A stretch of DNA of 64,000 nt from an uncultured cyanobacterium (GTDB lineage Bacteria; Cyanobacteriota; Cyanobacteriia; PCC-6307; Cyanobiaceae), in assembly GCA_903934745.1 (NCBI GenBank), contig CAIZOZ010000062.1:1-64000 (forward strand), written 5' to 3'. Position numbers and translations under genes: made by a program. Each line of letters opens with the position of its first letter. Within the stretch, counting starts at the first letter, position 1. The notes below the pieces were generated by a model that made no database searches, was not told where the DNA came from, and worked only from the letters and a program-made list of their open reading frames with translations. This document shows positions 51,855 through 60,773 of the stretch, in pieces.

Positions 51855-51926
51855 TGGGTCGTCGCCAAGCGGTAAGGCAGCGGGTTTTGGTCCCGCCATT
51901 CCTAGGTTCGAATCCTAGCGACCCAG
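51855..51926 (+). tRNA. tRNA-Gln (anticodon TTG)
   Basis: 72-nt cloverleaf. The acceptor tgggtcg pairs with cgaccca, and the anticodon stem gcggg/cccgc holds the loop ttttggt with TTG. The T arm is ggttcgaatcc, and the discriminator is G. In cyanobacteria it is charged as Glu-tRNA-Gln and then amidated by GatCAB. Confidence 0.95.
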
Positions 51927-51968
51927 TTTTTAGGTTTTTTGGCGTTCCAGCTCCGCTGGCATGAGCTG

Positions 51969-52727
51969 ATGGTCGCCGCTTCGCCCTCGGGCCCCTTGCT
52001 GGTCTTCGACTTTGATGGCGTGCTGGTGGATGGCATGCGCGAGTACTGGTGGTCGGCCCGTCGAGCCGCCCTGGGCCTGGCACCCGACCTCTCCCTGCCC
52101 GAGGAGCCCCCCGCCGGCTTCGCCCGCTTGCGGCCGCTGATCCATCACGGCTGGGAGATGGTGCTGATGGCGGCCGAGCTGGGCCGGGCCGACGGCGATC
52201 TGGCTGGCCTCCTGGCCAATTACGACGGCGCCCTCAAGCCCGCTCTGGCGCGTTGGGGCTGGAGCCCCCAGCAGCTCCAGGGGGCTTTGGAGTCGGTCCG
52301 CTCCGAGGCCATCGCCAGCGACCGCAGCAGCTGGCTGGCCCTGCACCGCTTCTTTCCCGGCGTGCCCGAGCGCCTGGCTGCCCTCGAGCAGGAAGGGGCG
52401 TCCTGGGCGGTGCTCACCACCAAAGGACGAGCTTTCGCCGCGGAGTTGCTGGCCGCCGCCGCCCTGGAGCCGGCGGCTCTCTATGGCCATGAGCAGGGCA
52501 GCAAGACCGAGGTGTTGTTGCGGCTGCGGCAACGGCCCCTCTGGTTTGTTGAAGATCGCCGTCCCACCCTTGAGCTGGTGCGCGCTACCCCAGGCCTGGA
52601 GACGGTGCGCTGTTTTCTGGTGGCCTGGGGCTACCTGGCCCCGGGCGATCGCCAGGGGCTGGAGGAAGCCGATATCCACTGGCTGGAGCCGGCGACCTTC
52701 CAGTCCCCCCTGGCGCACTGGCCCTGA
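51969..52727 (+). CDS. HAD-superfamily hydrolase
   Basis: 252-residue phosphatase-like protein. Motif I is FDFDGVLVDGM with nucleophile Asp14 and Asp16; motif II is AVLTTKGRAF; motif IV is FVEDRRPTLE. An alpha-helical cap lies between about residues 25 and 120 (EYWWSARRAALGL). Substrate unknown; related cyanobacterial proteins are annotated as phosphoglycolate phosphatase-like. The start ATG at 51969 is 43 bp after tRNA-Gln. An earlier TTG is less likely. Confidence 0.82.
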   Translation: MVAASPSGPLLVFDFDGVLVDGMREYWWSARRAALGLAPDLSLPEEPPAGFARLRPLIHHGWEMVLMAAELGRADGDLAGLLANYDGALKPALARWGWSPQQLQGALESVRSEAIASDRSSWLALHRFFPGVPERLAALEQEGASWAVLTTKGRAFAAELLAAAALEPAALYGHEQGSKTEVLLRLRQRPLWFVEDRRPTLELVRATPGLETVRCFLVAWGYLAPGDRQGLEEADIHWLEPATFQSPLAHWP

Positions 52728-52735
52728 CCCGCTAG

Positions 52736-52749
52736 AGTACGCCCGTACT
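52736..52749. promoter_or_regulatory. LexA (SOS) box upstream of recA
   Basis: The palindrome AGTACGCCCGTACT has perfect AGTAC/GTACT arms, matching the cyanobacterial LexA consensus RGTACNNNDGTWCB at all but the D position. It lies 163 bp before the recA start, in the promoter region, 8 bp after the HAD gene stop. The central four bases differ from the AT-rich centre usual in strong sites. Confidence 0.75.
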
Positions 52750-52911
52750 ATGCGCAAGTGGTACGCCGGCCCCGGCCGGTGGCACTAGCTCTCCAGAGGT
52801 CGCAGGATGGCCACCGGACAGGTTCCGGTCGTGATCCGGCTCCTGGTTCCGGCGTCCAGCTCCGGTCCCAAGCTTCTGCCCTGCGGCCCGTTTCCATCGC
52901 TCATCCTTTCC

Positions 52912-54150
52912 ATGCCCGCCGATTCCAAGGCTGCATCCGGCACGTCCGGTTCCCTGTCCACCCCTTCTTCAGCCTCCAAGGCGGCGTCCGCCGCTGATGC
53001 CAAGGCCATGGCCGAGCGCGACAAGGCCCTGGGTCTGGTGCTGAACCAGATCGAGCGGAATTTCGGCAAGGGTTCGATCGTGCGTCTTGGCGATGCCTCC
53101 CGTATGCGGGTGGAAACGATTTCCACCGGCGCGCTCACCCTCGACCTGGCCCTGGGGGGCGGCTATCCCAAGGGTCGGGTGGTGGAGGTCTACGGCCCGG
53201 AGAGTTCCGGTAAAACCACCCTCACCCTGCATGCCATTGCCGAAGTGCAGAAGCGCGGTGGTGTGGCCGCCTTTGTTGATGCGGAGCATGCTCTCGATCC
53301 GGTCTATGCCGCCGCTCTGGGGGTCGATATCGAAAATCTGCTGGTCTCCCAGCCGGATACCGGCGAGATGGGTCTGGAGATCGTCGATCAGCTGGTGCGC
53401 TCCGGCGCCGTCGATATCGTTGTGGTCGACTCGGTGGCTGCACTCACACCCCGGGCTGAGATTGAAGGCGAGATGGGGGATCTGGCGGTGGGCAGCCAGG
53501 CGCGCCTGATGAGCCAGGCGATGCGCAAGATCACCGGCAACATCGGCAAGTCCGGTTGCACGGTGATCTTCCTCAACCAGCTGCGCCAGAAGATCGGGGT
53601 CACCTACGGCAACCCTGAAACGACCACGGGCGGTAATGCGCTCAAGTTCTACGCCTCGGTGCGGCTCGACATCCGCCGCATCCAGACCCTCAAGCGTGGT
53701 ACCGAGGAGTACGGCATCCGCGCCAAGGTCAAAGTGGCCAAGAACAAGGTGGCGCCACCGTTCCGGATCGCCGAGTTCGATATCCTCTTCGGCCGCGGCA
53801 TCAGCACTCTGGGTTGCTTGCTCGATCTCGCCGAGGAAACGGGCGTGGTCTGTCGCAAGGGAGCCTGGTACAGCTACGACGGCGACAACATCGGCCAGGG
53901 TCGTGACAACACGATCATCTGGTTGGAGCACAACCCTGGCCCCAAAGAGGTGATTGAGCAGCTCACCCGCCGCAAGCTCACCGAGGGCTCGGAGGTCACG
54001 GCCAATTCGATGAAGCCCCTGGCTGCTGCCGCCAAGCTCGCTGCCACTGGTACGGCGGACACGGACGCAGATTCAGATTCAGATTCAGATTCAGATTCAG
54101 AGGCAGAGACGGAGGAGGTGGCGTTGGGCACCCTGTCGGCGGCCAGTTGA
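52912..54150 (+). CDS. recA: Recombinase RecA with acidic repeat tail
   Basis: 412-residue recombinase that coats single-stranded DNA, performs strand exchange and triggers LexA cleavage. The ATG at 52912 gives MPADSKAASGTSGSLSTPSS; the N-terminal 40 residues are a Ser/Ala-rich extension. Walker A is GPESSGKTT near residue 90, and VVVDSVAALTPRAEIEGEMG contains Walker B and L1. The C-terminus is unusually acidic: Asp-Ser repeated five times, then EAETEEV, coded by a (GATTCA) run. It is preceded by a LexA box. Confidence 0.96.
   Translation: MPADSKAASGTSGSLSTPSSASKAASAADAKAMAERDKALGLVLNQIERNFGKGSIVRLGDASRMRVETISTGALTLDLALGGGYPKGRVVEVYGPESSGKTTLTLHAIAEVQKRGGVAAFVDAEHALDPVYAAALGVDIENLLVSQPDTGEMGLEIVDQLVRSGAVDIVVVDSVAALTPRAEIEGEMGDLAVGSQARLMSQAMRKITGNIGKSGCTVIFLNQLRQKIGVTYGNPETTTGGNALKFYASVRLDIRRIQTLKRGTEEYGIRAKVKVAKNKVAPPFRIAEFDILFGRGISTLGCLLDLAEETGVVCRKGAWYSYDGDNIGQGRDNTIIWLEHNPGPKEVIEQLTRRKLTEGSEVTANSMKPLAAAAKLAATGTADTDADSDSDSDSDSEAETEEVALGTLSAAS
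54068..54100 (+). repeat. Six-base tandem repeat inside recA
   Basis: Five uninterrupted copies of the hexamer cagatt plus a final cag. In frame it gives alternating GAT TCA codons, Asp-Ser. Because the unit is two codons, expansion or contraction keeps the frame. Confidence 0.95.
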
Positions 54151-54809
54151 GCAGCCCAGCCGATCGCGGCGTCGAGCCGAACCTGGGGGAACAGCCCCCA
54201 GGCGGCTGCAGGCGGTCGTAACCGATGTCAGCACTGGCGCCTGAGGTCGCTCTTGGAACGGCATCGGGCTTGTCCAGGGCAGGCGCCAGGCTGGTGGGGT
54301 GGAGACTTGACGCTGTGAGCTGAGCTGCGGGGGCATTCCGGGCTGGGGCGCTCCTCTGGGGTGGGTTCAAGCGCCGTGATCTGCGACGTACCCGTCGTTG
54401 CCGGGATGTCCATTGCCCATGCAACTTCGCACGGTTCAGCTCAGACGGTTCAGCTCAGACGGTTCAGCTCGCACGCTTCAGTTCTCAGGGTTCAGCTTGC
54501 CCGGCTCACTTCATCGCGACGTCCAACGCACCCAGCTGTTCAACGCGCCCAGCTCATCGTGCCCAAGGCCATGCGCAGAGCTCGCCACGCTCAGGCCAAC
54601 GGAGACAGACGTCAAGAGGAAACGTTGGGACCGACGGCAGGCCGCAAGGCGATGGATCTGGTGACGACTGCGTCGTCCTGTCAGGAATCGCCTCGGCTGC
54701 TGCTGTCTGGATGGCGCTGGGCCTGGCTCCGCCAGCTCTTTTCTGCCTGGCTGGACCCGACTCCCTGGTTGGTGTGGGCCCCGTGCTGGGGGCGTGATCC
54801 TCTTGGGTC
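54151..54809. other. Spacer after recA: hairpin and 14-bp repeat array, no gene
   Basis: 659 bp without a convincing gene. A cctggggg/cccccagg hairpin at 54182-54202, 31 bp after the recA stop, is a possible terminator without T-run. From 54431 to 54500 five 14-bp units (ACGGTTCAGCTCAG and drifting versions) are in tandem, and a related caacgcgcccagct-like pair follows. The plus-strand frame across the array (54361-54969) has the composition of a repeat, not of a protein. Confidence 0.6.
54182..54202 (+). terminator. Possible recA terminator hairpin
   Basis: Eight-base stem cctggggg/cccccagg with a five-base loop, 31 bp after the recA stop. No T-tract follows, so efficiency is doubtful. Confidence 0.45.
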
Positions 54810-55193
54810 TCAGGCCGCTTCCGGTCTTGAGCCGAGCTGGGTTGGGGCCACGGAATCGATCGCCGGCCTGACGACGGCCTGCGGTGTGGCCAAGGTGGAT
54901 TGCAGGATCGCGGCGACCCGATGCAGTTCCTGGATGGCTTCGGCTCCCTCCAGCTTCACCAGCTCGTGACCGTCGCGGGATTCGATCCAGCTGATGCCGA
55001 AGTCTGAAACCAGGAAGCGCACCATGTGGTTCTCTCCGAGGTCGGCGACAAAGGAAGCGCTGTCGCTGCCGTCGCCGCAGCCGTAGCAGCTGGCGACATG
55101 GCCCCGCTTCTGCAAGCTGCTGGCGAGGGCCTGCAGGCTCATCACCAGATCGCGCACCAAGGCCCGGTATTGCTCGGCCAATCGGGGAAACAT
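54810..55193 (-). CDS. DUF1815 family cyanobacterial protein
   Basis: 127-residue protein with MFPRLAEQYRALVRDLVMSL at the start, CYGCGDGSDSASFVADLG in the middle and IRFLVSDFG-like sequence (here VRFLVSDFGISW). These match the DUF1815 family, found almost only in cyanobacteria and without known function. The last 25 residues are a Pro/Ala-rich tail. No operon partners; it stands alone between the recA spacer and the DUF2839 gene. Confidence 0.8.
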   Translation of the reverse strand: MFPRLAEQYRALVRDLVMSLQALASSLQKRGHVASCYGCGDGSDSASFVADLGENHMVRFLVSDFGISWIESRDGHELVKLEGAEAIQELHRVAAILQSTLATPQAVVRPAIDSVAPTQLGSRPEAA

Positions 55194-55355
55194 CAGGGGC
55201 CCGAGAAGGACATCAACCCGAATTCTAAGGTTTTCTTCCGATTTGTGGAACGGAATGGGCCTCGGTCAGTGGATCCACGTTTGGCTTGGTCGTTGCGGTG
55301 AGCCAGGTCTGGGGCTGGTTCCGATCTGGGGCGGGGCCAGTGGTGCGCTGGGCGC

Positions 55356-55598
55356 TCAGCGATCGGCCAGGCTCCACCAGCCCGCCGCCGGGCCGATGAA
55401 GCGCACCGTGACCCAGAACAGCACCAGGGCGCCGATGCCGTACCAGGCGCCACGGGTGGTGAGCGAGACAAAGCGGTCGGCCTGATTGCGGCTGAGCGGC
55501 AACCAGGACACGATCCGAGGCGAGGTGTCAAGGGGTTTGTCGACCTTCTTCTGGCGTGGTGGCAGGCCCTGGATGGCGCGGCGCTTGGCTTCCCCCAT
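55356..55598 (-). CDS. DUF2839 family small membrane protein
   Basis: 80-residue protein starting MGEAKRRAIQGLPPRQKK, the usual DUF2839 opening. One transmembrane helix is visible near the C-terminus (AWYGIGALVLFWVTVRFIG). The family is cyanobacterial and unknown in function. Start has a clear family match. Confidence 0.82.
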   Translation of the reverse strand: MGEAKRRAIQGLPPRQKKVDKPLDTSPRIVSWLPLSRNQADRFVSLTTRGAWYGIGALVLFWVTVRFIGPAAGWWSLADR

Positions 55599-55706
55599 GG
55601 GGGTGAATCTGGCAACTGAGCTCAGGCTAGGCGCCGCTGGTTCCCTGCCCCGGCGCGCTGCTCAGCCTGCTCCGCCTGGCCGGCGCCGACGGAGCAGCGG
55701 CAGCGA

Positions 55707-57167
55707 TCAGTTGGGCAGCAGCCGGTTCAGTTGCACCCAGGGTTCGAGGGCGCTGAACACCTGGCGGCCCCAGCTGCGGGCGCGCAGGCGGCCATCCAGC
55801 ACTGCCAGCCGCCCGCCCTGGCGCCGCAGGCTGGCCAGGCCCCGCTGCAACCGATTGAGGGCATCGGGCAGCAGCAGTTCGCGAAACCAGTCCCGCCCCT
55901 GGCGGCGCAGTTCACTCACCTGGGCCGCCGTCAACGGATCCTCCAGGCTGGCGATCGGTAACAGGGCGACGATCAGCTGGCTGGGCTGGGGCAGCCGGCT
56001 CTGGTGGTCCAGCCACCAGCTCCAGCGGCAGCAGATCACACCATTGCTCTCGGGGGCGGTGCTTTCCTGGCCGACGCGGCTGCCGAACTCAGCGGCCAGG
56101 CCGCTGGTGAGGCGCCGGCGTAGATCGGCATCATCGAGCAGCACAATCGTCAGCCCCGCCTGCCCCAGCACCAGCCTGCGGCTCTGATCCAGCAGGTGGT
56201 CGGCGAACTGGGGGCTGTTCGGCAGGGGCTGGCGCAGCGGCGCATAGAGGGGCAGCGGCTCGGCCAGGGGGGGATCACCCAGCTCGACGGTCACCGCCGC
56301 CGGGTTCAGCCCCAGGGTGAGGGCACTGGCTGGCGGCCCCTGGGCCCGGTCCGATCCGGCCAGCTCTCCCACCAGGATGGCGCCGCGGTCGCTGAGCAGA
56401 CCCTTCAGCTCCCGCAGGGGCGCCAGCGGTTGGCGATGCCCCTGCCATTGCAGCAGGTGTGGATCCACCTGGGCCCAGCTGCACCAGCCCTCCCCCTGGG
56501 CGGCCAGCCAGCGGTCCCAGGGATCAGGCAGGGGGGCCAGCAGCGTCAGCAGCTGGCGGATGGGCGCCTCCTCCTCCGGGGCCAGCGCCACCGGCTGCCG
56601 GCCATGGCCTGGATGGCTGAAGATGCGTTGGCTCAGGCGTTGGTGCAGCTCCAGCAGGCTGTCTTCAGCTGCTGGCTGGGAGCGCCGCAGCCGATCCCAG
56701 TCCTGGGGGTCGAGGCGGATGCCCATGGCCTGGCGCAGATGCCACTCCAGCTTCTCGGCCTCCGGAATCACCAGCTGGCGTTCTGCCAGGGTTCCATGGC
56801 GCCAGGCGTTCAGCAGTTCCTGATGGCTCAGCAGCCAGAGTTGGCTCTGTGGTGGGGCCGTGGCTCCCTGCCAGCAGGGCAGGGACAACCCCACCGCCTG
56901 GAGGCGGGGCCATTCCACCTGCAGCAGCCGCTGGCGCAGGGCCGTGCTGACCACCAGAGCCACGGGCGTCTCGCCCAGGGCCAGGGGCACCAGCAGGCCG
57001 ATCCACCAGCTCGGGTCGGTGCCTGGCACCAGGCGAACCAGGGTGTGGTCGTGGCGGCGCAGGCTGCGGGCCACCAGCCGGCTCAAGGTGAGATGGTGCG
57101 GCCAGCGTTCTGCCCCCTCCCCCAGCAGGAGAGCCTTGAGCTGCCGGTGGGCGCTGGCTTCCAACAT
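55707..57167 (-). CDS. DinG-like helicase relative, apparently without Walker motifs
   Basis: 486-residue protein. The C-terminal part (DALNRLQRGLASLRRQGGRL, AVLDGRLRARSWGRQVFSAL) resembles the end of DinG/XPD-type helicases (motif VI and following). The N-terminal half has helicase-like spacing (VRLVPGTDPSWWIGLLVPLA in place of a P-loop, and HQELLNA), but I see neither GKT nor DEAH, so ATP hydrolysis looks lost. Four-cysteine iron-sulfur ligands are also not visible. It is divergent from tyrA by 43 bp. Function unknown; it may be a structural relative. Confidence 0.6.
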   Translation of the reverse strand: MLEASAHRQLKALLLGEGAERWPHHLTLSRLVARSLRRHDHTLVRLVPGTDPSWWIGLLVPLALGETPVALVVSTALRQRLLQVEWPRLQAVGLSLPCWQGATAPPQSQLWLLSHQELLNAWRHGTLAERQLVIPEAEKLEWHLRQAMGIRLDPQDWDRLRRSQPAAEDSLLELHQRLSQRIFSHPGHGRQPVALAPEEEAPIRQLLTLLAPLPDPWDRWLAAQGEGWCSWAQVDPHLLQWQGHRQPLAPLRELKGLLSDRGAILVGELAGSDRAQGPPASALTLGLNPAAVTVELGDPPLAEPLPLYAPLRQPLPNSPQFADHLLDQSRRLVLGQAGLTIVLLDDADLRRRLTSGLAAEFGSRVGQESTAPESNGVICCRWSWWLDHQSRLPQPSQLIVALLPIASLEDPLTAAQVSELRRQGRDWFRELLLPDALNRLQRGLASLRRQGGRLAVLDGRLRARSWGRQVFSALEPWVQLNRLLPN

Positions 57168-57210
57168 CGCCGGATCGTAGGAAGCTGGCAGCCTTGACTC
57201 CGCAGCGACG

Positions 57211-58110
57211 ATGACAGCTCTCTGGCAGCGGCATCCGGTCGGAATCGTGGGCCTGGGCCTGATCGGCGGCTCCCTTGGCCTTGATCTGCTCGCCAGGGGG
57301 GCAACCGTGCGGGCCCTCGTGCATCGTCAGGCCACGGCCGATCGGGCCAGGCAGCGGGGCCTGGCCAGCGAGGTGTCGACGGATCCGGCGGTGCTTCGCG
57401 ATTGCGCCCTGGTGGTGCTGGCGCTGCCCCTTGATCGGCTGCTGGAGCCGTCTGCTGCGCTGTTGGCTGCCTTGCCACCCGCCGCGGTGATCACCGATGT
57501 TGGATCGGTCAAGGGTCCGGTGCTCGCGGCCTGGACGGCCCGGCTGGGCCCTGAGCGGGCCAGCCGTTTCGTCGCCTCCCATCCGATGGCGGGGACGACC
57601 CAGGCCGGGGTGGAGGCGGGTGCGGCCGGCCTGTTCCGCGGGCGACCCTGGGTGGCGACCCCAGGGGCGGACACGGACCCGGCGGCGCTGGCGGTGGTGG
57701 CGGAGCTGGCCGAGGCCGTCGGCGCTCGCTGGCTCACCTGTGCCGCCGCCGACCACGATCGGGCGGTGGCCTTGATTTCCCATCTGCCCGTGTTGGTGAG
57801 CGCGGCCCTGCTCCAGGCCGCTGATCACGGTGCCGCCGCTGCTCCGGCTCTGGATGCCGGGGCGGCAACGCTGCCCCAGCTGGTGCGCCTCCTGGCCTCC
57901 AGTGGCTTTGCCGACACCAGCAGGGTGGGAGGTGGCAACCCGGAGCTCGGCATGCTGATGGCCCAGGGCAACCGGGAGCCGTTGCTGGCTGCCCTGGGCC
58001 AGTACCGCCAGGCCTTGGCCGATCTGGAGCAGTTGGTGGCCAGTGAATCCTGGCCGGAGCTGCTCGCCTCCCTGGCGGAGGCCCAGCGGTTGCGACCGCA
58101 ATTTCTCTGA
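57211..58110 (+). CDS. tyrA: Arogenate/prephenate dehydrogenase
   Basis: 299-residue NAD(P)-dependent enzyme of tyrosine synthesis; cyanobacterial forms use arogenate and NADP. The nucleotide-binding motif GIVGLGLIGGSLGLDLL starts at residue 10. VTDVGSVKG-like (here ITDVGSVKGPV) and FVASHPMAGTTQAGVE carry catalytic and substrate residues, the latter with the essential histidine. It is convergent with crtD. Confidence 0.93.
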   Translation: MTALWQRHPVGIVGLGLIGGSLGLDLLARGATVRALVHRQATADRARQRGLASEVSTDPAVLRDCALVVLALPLDRLLEPSAALLAALPPAAVITDVGSVKGPVLAAWTARLGPERASRFVASHPMAGTTQAGVEAGAAGLFRGRPWVATPGADTDPAALAVVAELAEAVGARWLTCAAADHDRAVALISHLPVLVSAALLQAADHGAAAAPALDAGAATLPQLVRLLASSGFADTSRVGGGNPELGMLMAQGNREPLLAALGQYRQALADLEQLVASESWPELLASLAEAQRLRPQFL

Positions 58111-58128
58111 GTGTGGGGCTGGCAGTGC

Positions 58129-59796
58129 TCAGGCGCTGGCGGCTGGCTCGCCGATTCGCAACGTCTGCCCTTGGCGTTGCAGCAGCTGACGGCAGGCCAT
58201 CAAGGCGGAGAGGCTGACGCCGGCCGTGCCCTCGCCGGGGTGGATCGAATCGCCGCACAGCCACAGGCCCGGCAGCGGCGTGCGGCTGGCCAGGCCAAAG
58301 GGACCAAAGCGCAGGGGTTGCTGACCCAGACCGCCCACCCAGCCCCAGGGCCGTCCGGTCCAGCCAGCGAAGCCGCGGGGTGTGGCCAGTTCCTGGTGGA
58401 TCCAGGGCTCTGCGTCGAGCTGCAACAGCTGTTGGAGGCCGGCCTGGATGCCAGCCATGGCGCTCTGTTTGCGGGCCTGATACCCGGCTTCTTCGCCCTC
58501 GAACCAGGGCCGGGCCGGGGTGAACACACTGGCGATCACCGTGGCCTGCCCTGCCGGTGCCCGCCCGTCCCCTTCCTGGCTGATCGAGACGAACAACGGA
58601 CCCGGATCGCCCCAGTCGAGCTGCAGGTGGGAGGCACAGTCCGCCGGCAGCTGGCTGCGTGGGATGGCGCCATAGAACACCAGGGCACCACTCGGTTCCG
58701 GCAGCAGCGCCAGGCGCTGCTGATAGCCGCTGGGCAGCTGGCTGTCCAGCAACGCCGGCAGGCTCTGGGGCGGCAGGGTGACGATCACATCGTCGGCCTC
58801 GACGACAAAAGAACCTTGGCCGGGAGCGGCGCCGTGCAGCCGCCAGGGTCTGTCCTGGCCGGGCGGGGGGGGCACGATTCGCTGCACCCGGTGGCGCAGC
58901 CGCAGGCGTCCGCCCGCCTGGGCCAAGCCCTGCTCCAGGGCCGCGGCCAGGGCCTGCATCGAACCCTGCAGATGCCACAGACCCAAGGGCTCCTGCACCA
59001 TCGAGAGCACGGTGGCGCCATAAAGGGCGGCGGTGCGATCCGCCGCTTCCTGCGAATAGAGCCTGAGTTGTAAATCGAGAAAGCGCCGCAGGCGGTGATC
59101 GCCACCGCAGCCGCTGAGATGTTGCAGATCGGCGATGCTGGCCGTGGTCAGCAGGCCGCTGAGCAGGTTGCCGGCGCCGAGGGCACCCAGCAGTTGCCCC
59201 AGATCCCACCAGCTGCGCGGCGGCAGCACCGGATCTTTGGCGGCGAAAGCCCAATTGGCGTGATGGATCGCCTCACAGAGGCGCCAGAAGCGCTCGCTGC
59301 CGGGAAATTGGGATTGGCGTTCCTGGCGCCAGCGCTCGGGATCGCGGTGAAGGCGCACCGGCGCTCGCCCATCGGCCAGATCCACGACGCAGCCTGGATC
59401 CAGGGGCTCGGCCGCCGGTGGGTCCACGTTCAGATGCTGGAACAGGCGCTGATGAATGCCACCGGCCTCCAGCCCCGCCACCTGGGTGGCCCCCACATCG
59501 AACACATAGGGGCCGCGGCGGAAGGTGCCGGCGCAGCCACCGCTCTGGTGGTGGGCCTCCAGCAGCTCCACCCGCAGGCCCTGTCTGGCCAGCAGGCTGG
59601 CGGCCGTGAGTCCGGCGATGCCGGCACCCACCACGGCCACGTCGATGCGGCGTGGAGCTTCCAGGCGGCTGGCGGTATCCGGCGCAGGCGCCTCGGGCGG
59701 ATCGGTTGAAATAGCGGGCTGGAAGCTGAGGCCGACCCTAGGGATCCTCGGGCTGGAGCTGGGATGGCCCGGCGCTGCGGCGGCATCGGCTGCCAC
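58129..59796 (-). CDS. crtD: CrtD-type carotenoid C-3',4' desaturase / FAD amine-oxidase family
   Basis: 555-residue flavoprotein. The FAD-binding Rossmann motif DVAVVGAGIAGLTAASLLARQ starts near residue 51, and the C-terminal FAD/substrate motif is LPGLWLCGDSIHPGEGTAGV. The family includes phytoene desaturases and isomerases. Cyanobacterial CrtD forms desaturate carotenoids such as myxol precursors at C-3',4'; assignment to that substrate is by similarity. The start is a GTG at 59796, and the proline-rich first 45 residues are not conserved, so the start may be later. Divergent from the fructosamine kinase gene. Confidence 0.78.
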   Translation of the reverse strand: MAADAAAAPGHPSSSPRIPRVGLSFQPAISTDPPEAPAPDTASRLEAPRRIDVAVVGAGIAGLTAASLLARQGLRVELLEAHHQSGGCAGTFRRGPYVFDVGATQVAGLEAGGIHQRLFQHLNVDPPAAEPLDPGCVVDLADGRAPVRLHRDPERWRQERQSQFPGSERFWRLCEAIHHANWAFAAKDPVLPPRSWWDLGQLLGALGAGNLLSGLLTTASIADLQHLSGCGGDHRLRRFLDLQLRLYSQEAADRTAALYGATVLSMVQEPLGLWHLQGSMQALAAALEQGLAQAGGRLRLRHRVQRIVPPPPGQDRPWRLHGAAPGQGSFVVEADDVIVTLPPQSLPALLDSQLPSGYQQRLALLPEPSGALVFYGAIPRSQLPADCASHLQLDWGDPGPLFVSISQEGDGRAPAGQATVIASVFTPARPWFEGEEAGYQARKQSAMAGIQAGLQQLLQLDAEPWIHQELATPRGFAGWTGRPWGWVGGLGQQPLRFGPFGLASRTPLPGLWLCGDSIHPGEGTAGVSLSALMACRQLLQRQGQTLRIGEPAASA

Positions 59797-59834
59797 GGAG
59801 CGCCAAGCTGGCTCTCAGCTTGCGGGCTTCGGTC

Positions 59835-60773
59835 ATGGGGCGCTCAGGCTCCGATGCGTTGGTTCCCTGGTTGGCCGAACGCCTGGGGGTGAAGCTGCTG
59901 GCGCGGCGACCGCTGGGCGGCGGCTGTATCCACAGCGCCTGGCGGCTCGAGTTGGAGGGGGGTGGTTGCCTGTTCGCCAAGACCAACCGGGCCGAGGCCC
60001 TGGCGTTGCTGGAGGCGGAGGCTGATGGCCTGGCGGCCCTGGCGGCGGTGGCCGATCCCTCGCGGCTGACGGTGCCCCAACCGCTGGCCCTGGGGCTGGT
60101 GGGGGAGCAGGCCGTGCTGGTGCTGCCCTGGCTGGAGCTGGAGGCAGGCGGCCGCAATGTCGCTGACTGGGAGCGCTTTGGGGCCTCTCTGGCTGGCCTG
60201 CATCAGCGCAGCCTGGCGGCCGCCGCGGCTCCGCACGATCGCGGCGACGGCAGCTTCGGCTGGGGCCGCGACAATGTCATCGGCACGACACCTCAGGGCA
60301 ATGGCTGGTGTCGCGACTGGGGTCGCTTCTTCGCCGAGCGCCGGCTGGCACCCCAGCTGGCGCTGCTGGCCCGATCCGGGCCGGCTCTGGCTGGAGCCGA
60401 GGCCTTGCTGGAGCGGGTGCCGGCCTGGTTGTCCGGCCATGGGGCCGTGCCGGCCCTGGTGCACGGCGATCTCTGGAGCGGCAACGCCGGTTTGTGTGGT
60501 GAGCGCTTGGGGGCCCTGTTCGATCCGGCGGTGCATCGGGCCGACCGGGAGGTGGATCTGGCGATGGCCCGGCTGTTCGGGGGCTTTCCGCCGCGTTTTT
60601 TCGCCGGTTACGAGCGGGCCTGGCCCTTGCCGGCCGGCCATCAGCAGCGCCGGCCCCTGTACAACCTCTATCACCTGCTCAACCACGCCAACTTGTTTGG
60701 CGGTGCCTACCGGCAGCAAGCCCAGCAGACCATCGAAGTCCTGCTGGGCCAGGGCCTCGACGGAGGGGCTTGA
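59835..60773 (+). CDS. Fructosamine/ketosamine-3-kinase family protein
   Basis: 312-residue kinase of the APH fold that can phosphorylate glycated amines, allowing deglycation of proteins. The phosphate loop region LGGGCIHSAWRLELEGG and the catalytic HGDLWSGNAGL near residue 209 are present, with the DPAVHRADREVDLAMARLF segment typical of FN3K relatives. Start ATG at 59835 (MGRSGSDALVPWLAERLG). Its gene is divergent from crtD with 38 bp between. Confidence 0.88.
   Translation: MGRSGSDALVPWLAERLGVKLLARRPLGGGCIHSAWRLELEGGGCLFAKTNRAEALALLEAEADGLAALAAVADPSRLTVPQPLALGLVGEQAVLVLPWLELEAGGRNVADWERFGASLAGLHQRSLAAAAAPHDRGDGSFGWGRDNVIGTTPQGNGWCRDWGRFFAERRLAPQLALLARSGPALAGAEALLERVPAWLSGHGAVPALVHGDLWSGNAGLCGERLGALFDPAVHRADREVDLAMARLFGGFPPRFFAGYERAWPLPAGHQQRRPLYNLYHLLNHANLFGGAYRQQAQQTIEVLLGQGLDGGA

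Noticed and set aside
52807..52911. Earlier in-frame recA start
   Set aside because: The ATG at 52807 would add 35 residues without similarity and place the promoter too close to the LexA box.
54431..54500. Possible CRISPR array
   Set aside because: Units are 14 bp and contiguous with no spacers; no cas genes in the window.
54361..54969. Plus-strand ORF in the recA spacer
   Set aside because: It spans the 14-bp repeat array and then the DUF1815 gene in antisense; composition follows the repeat.
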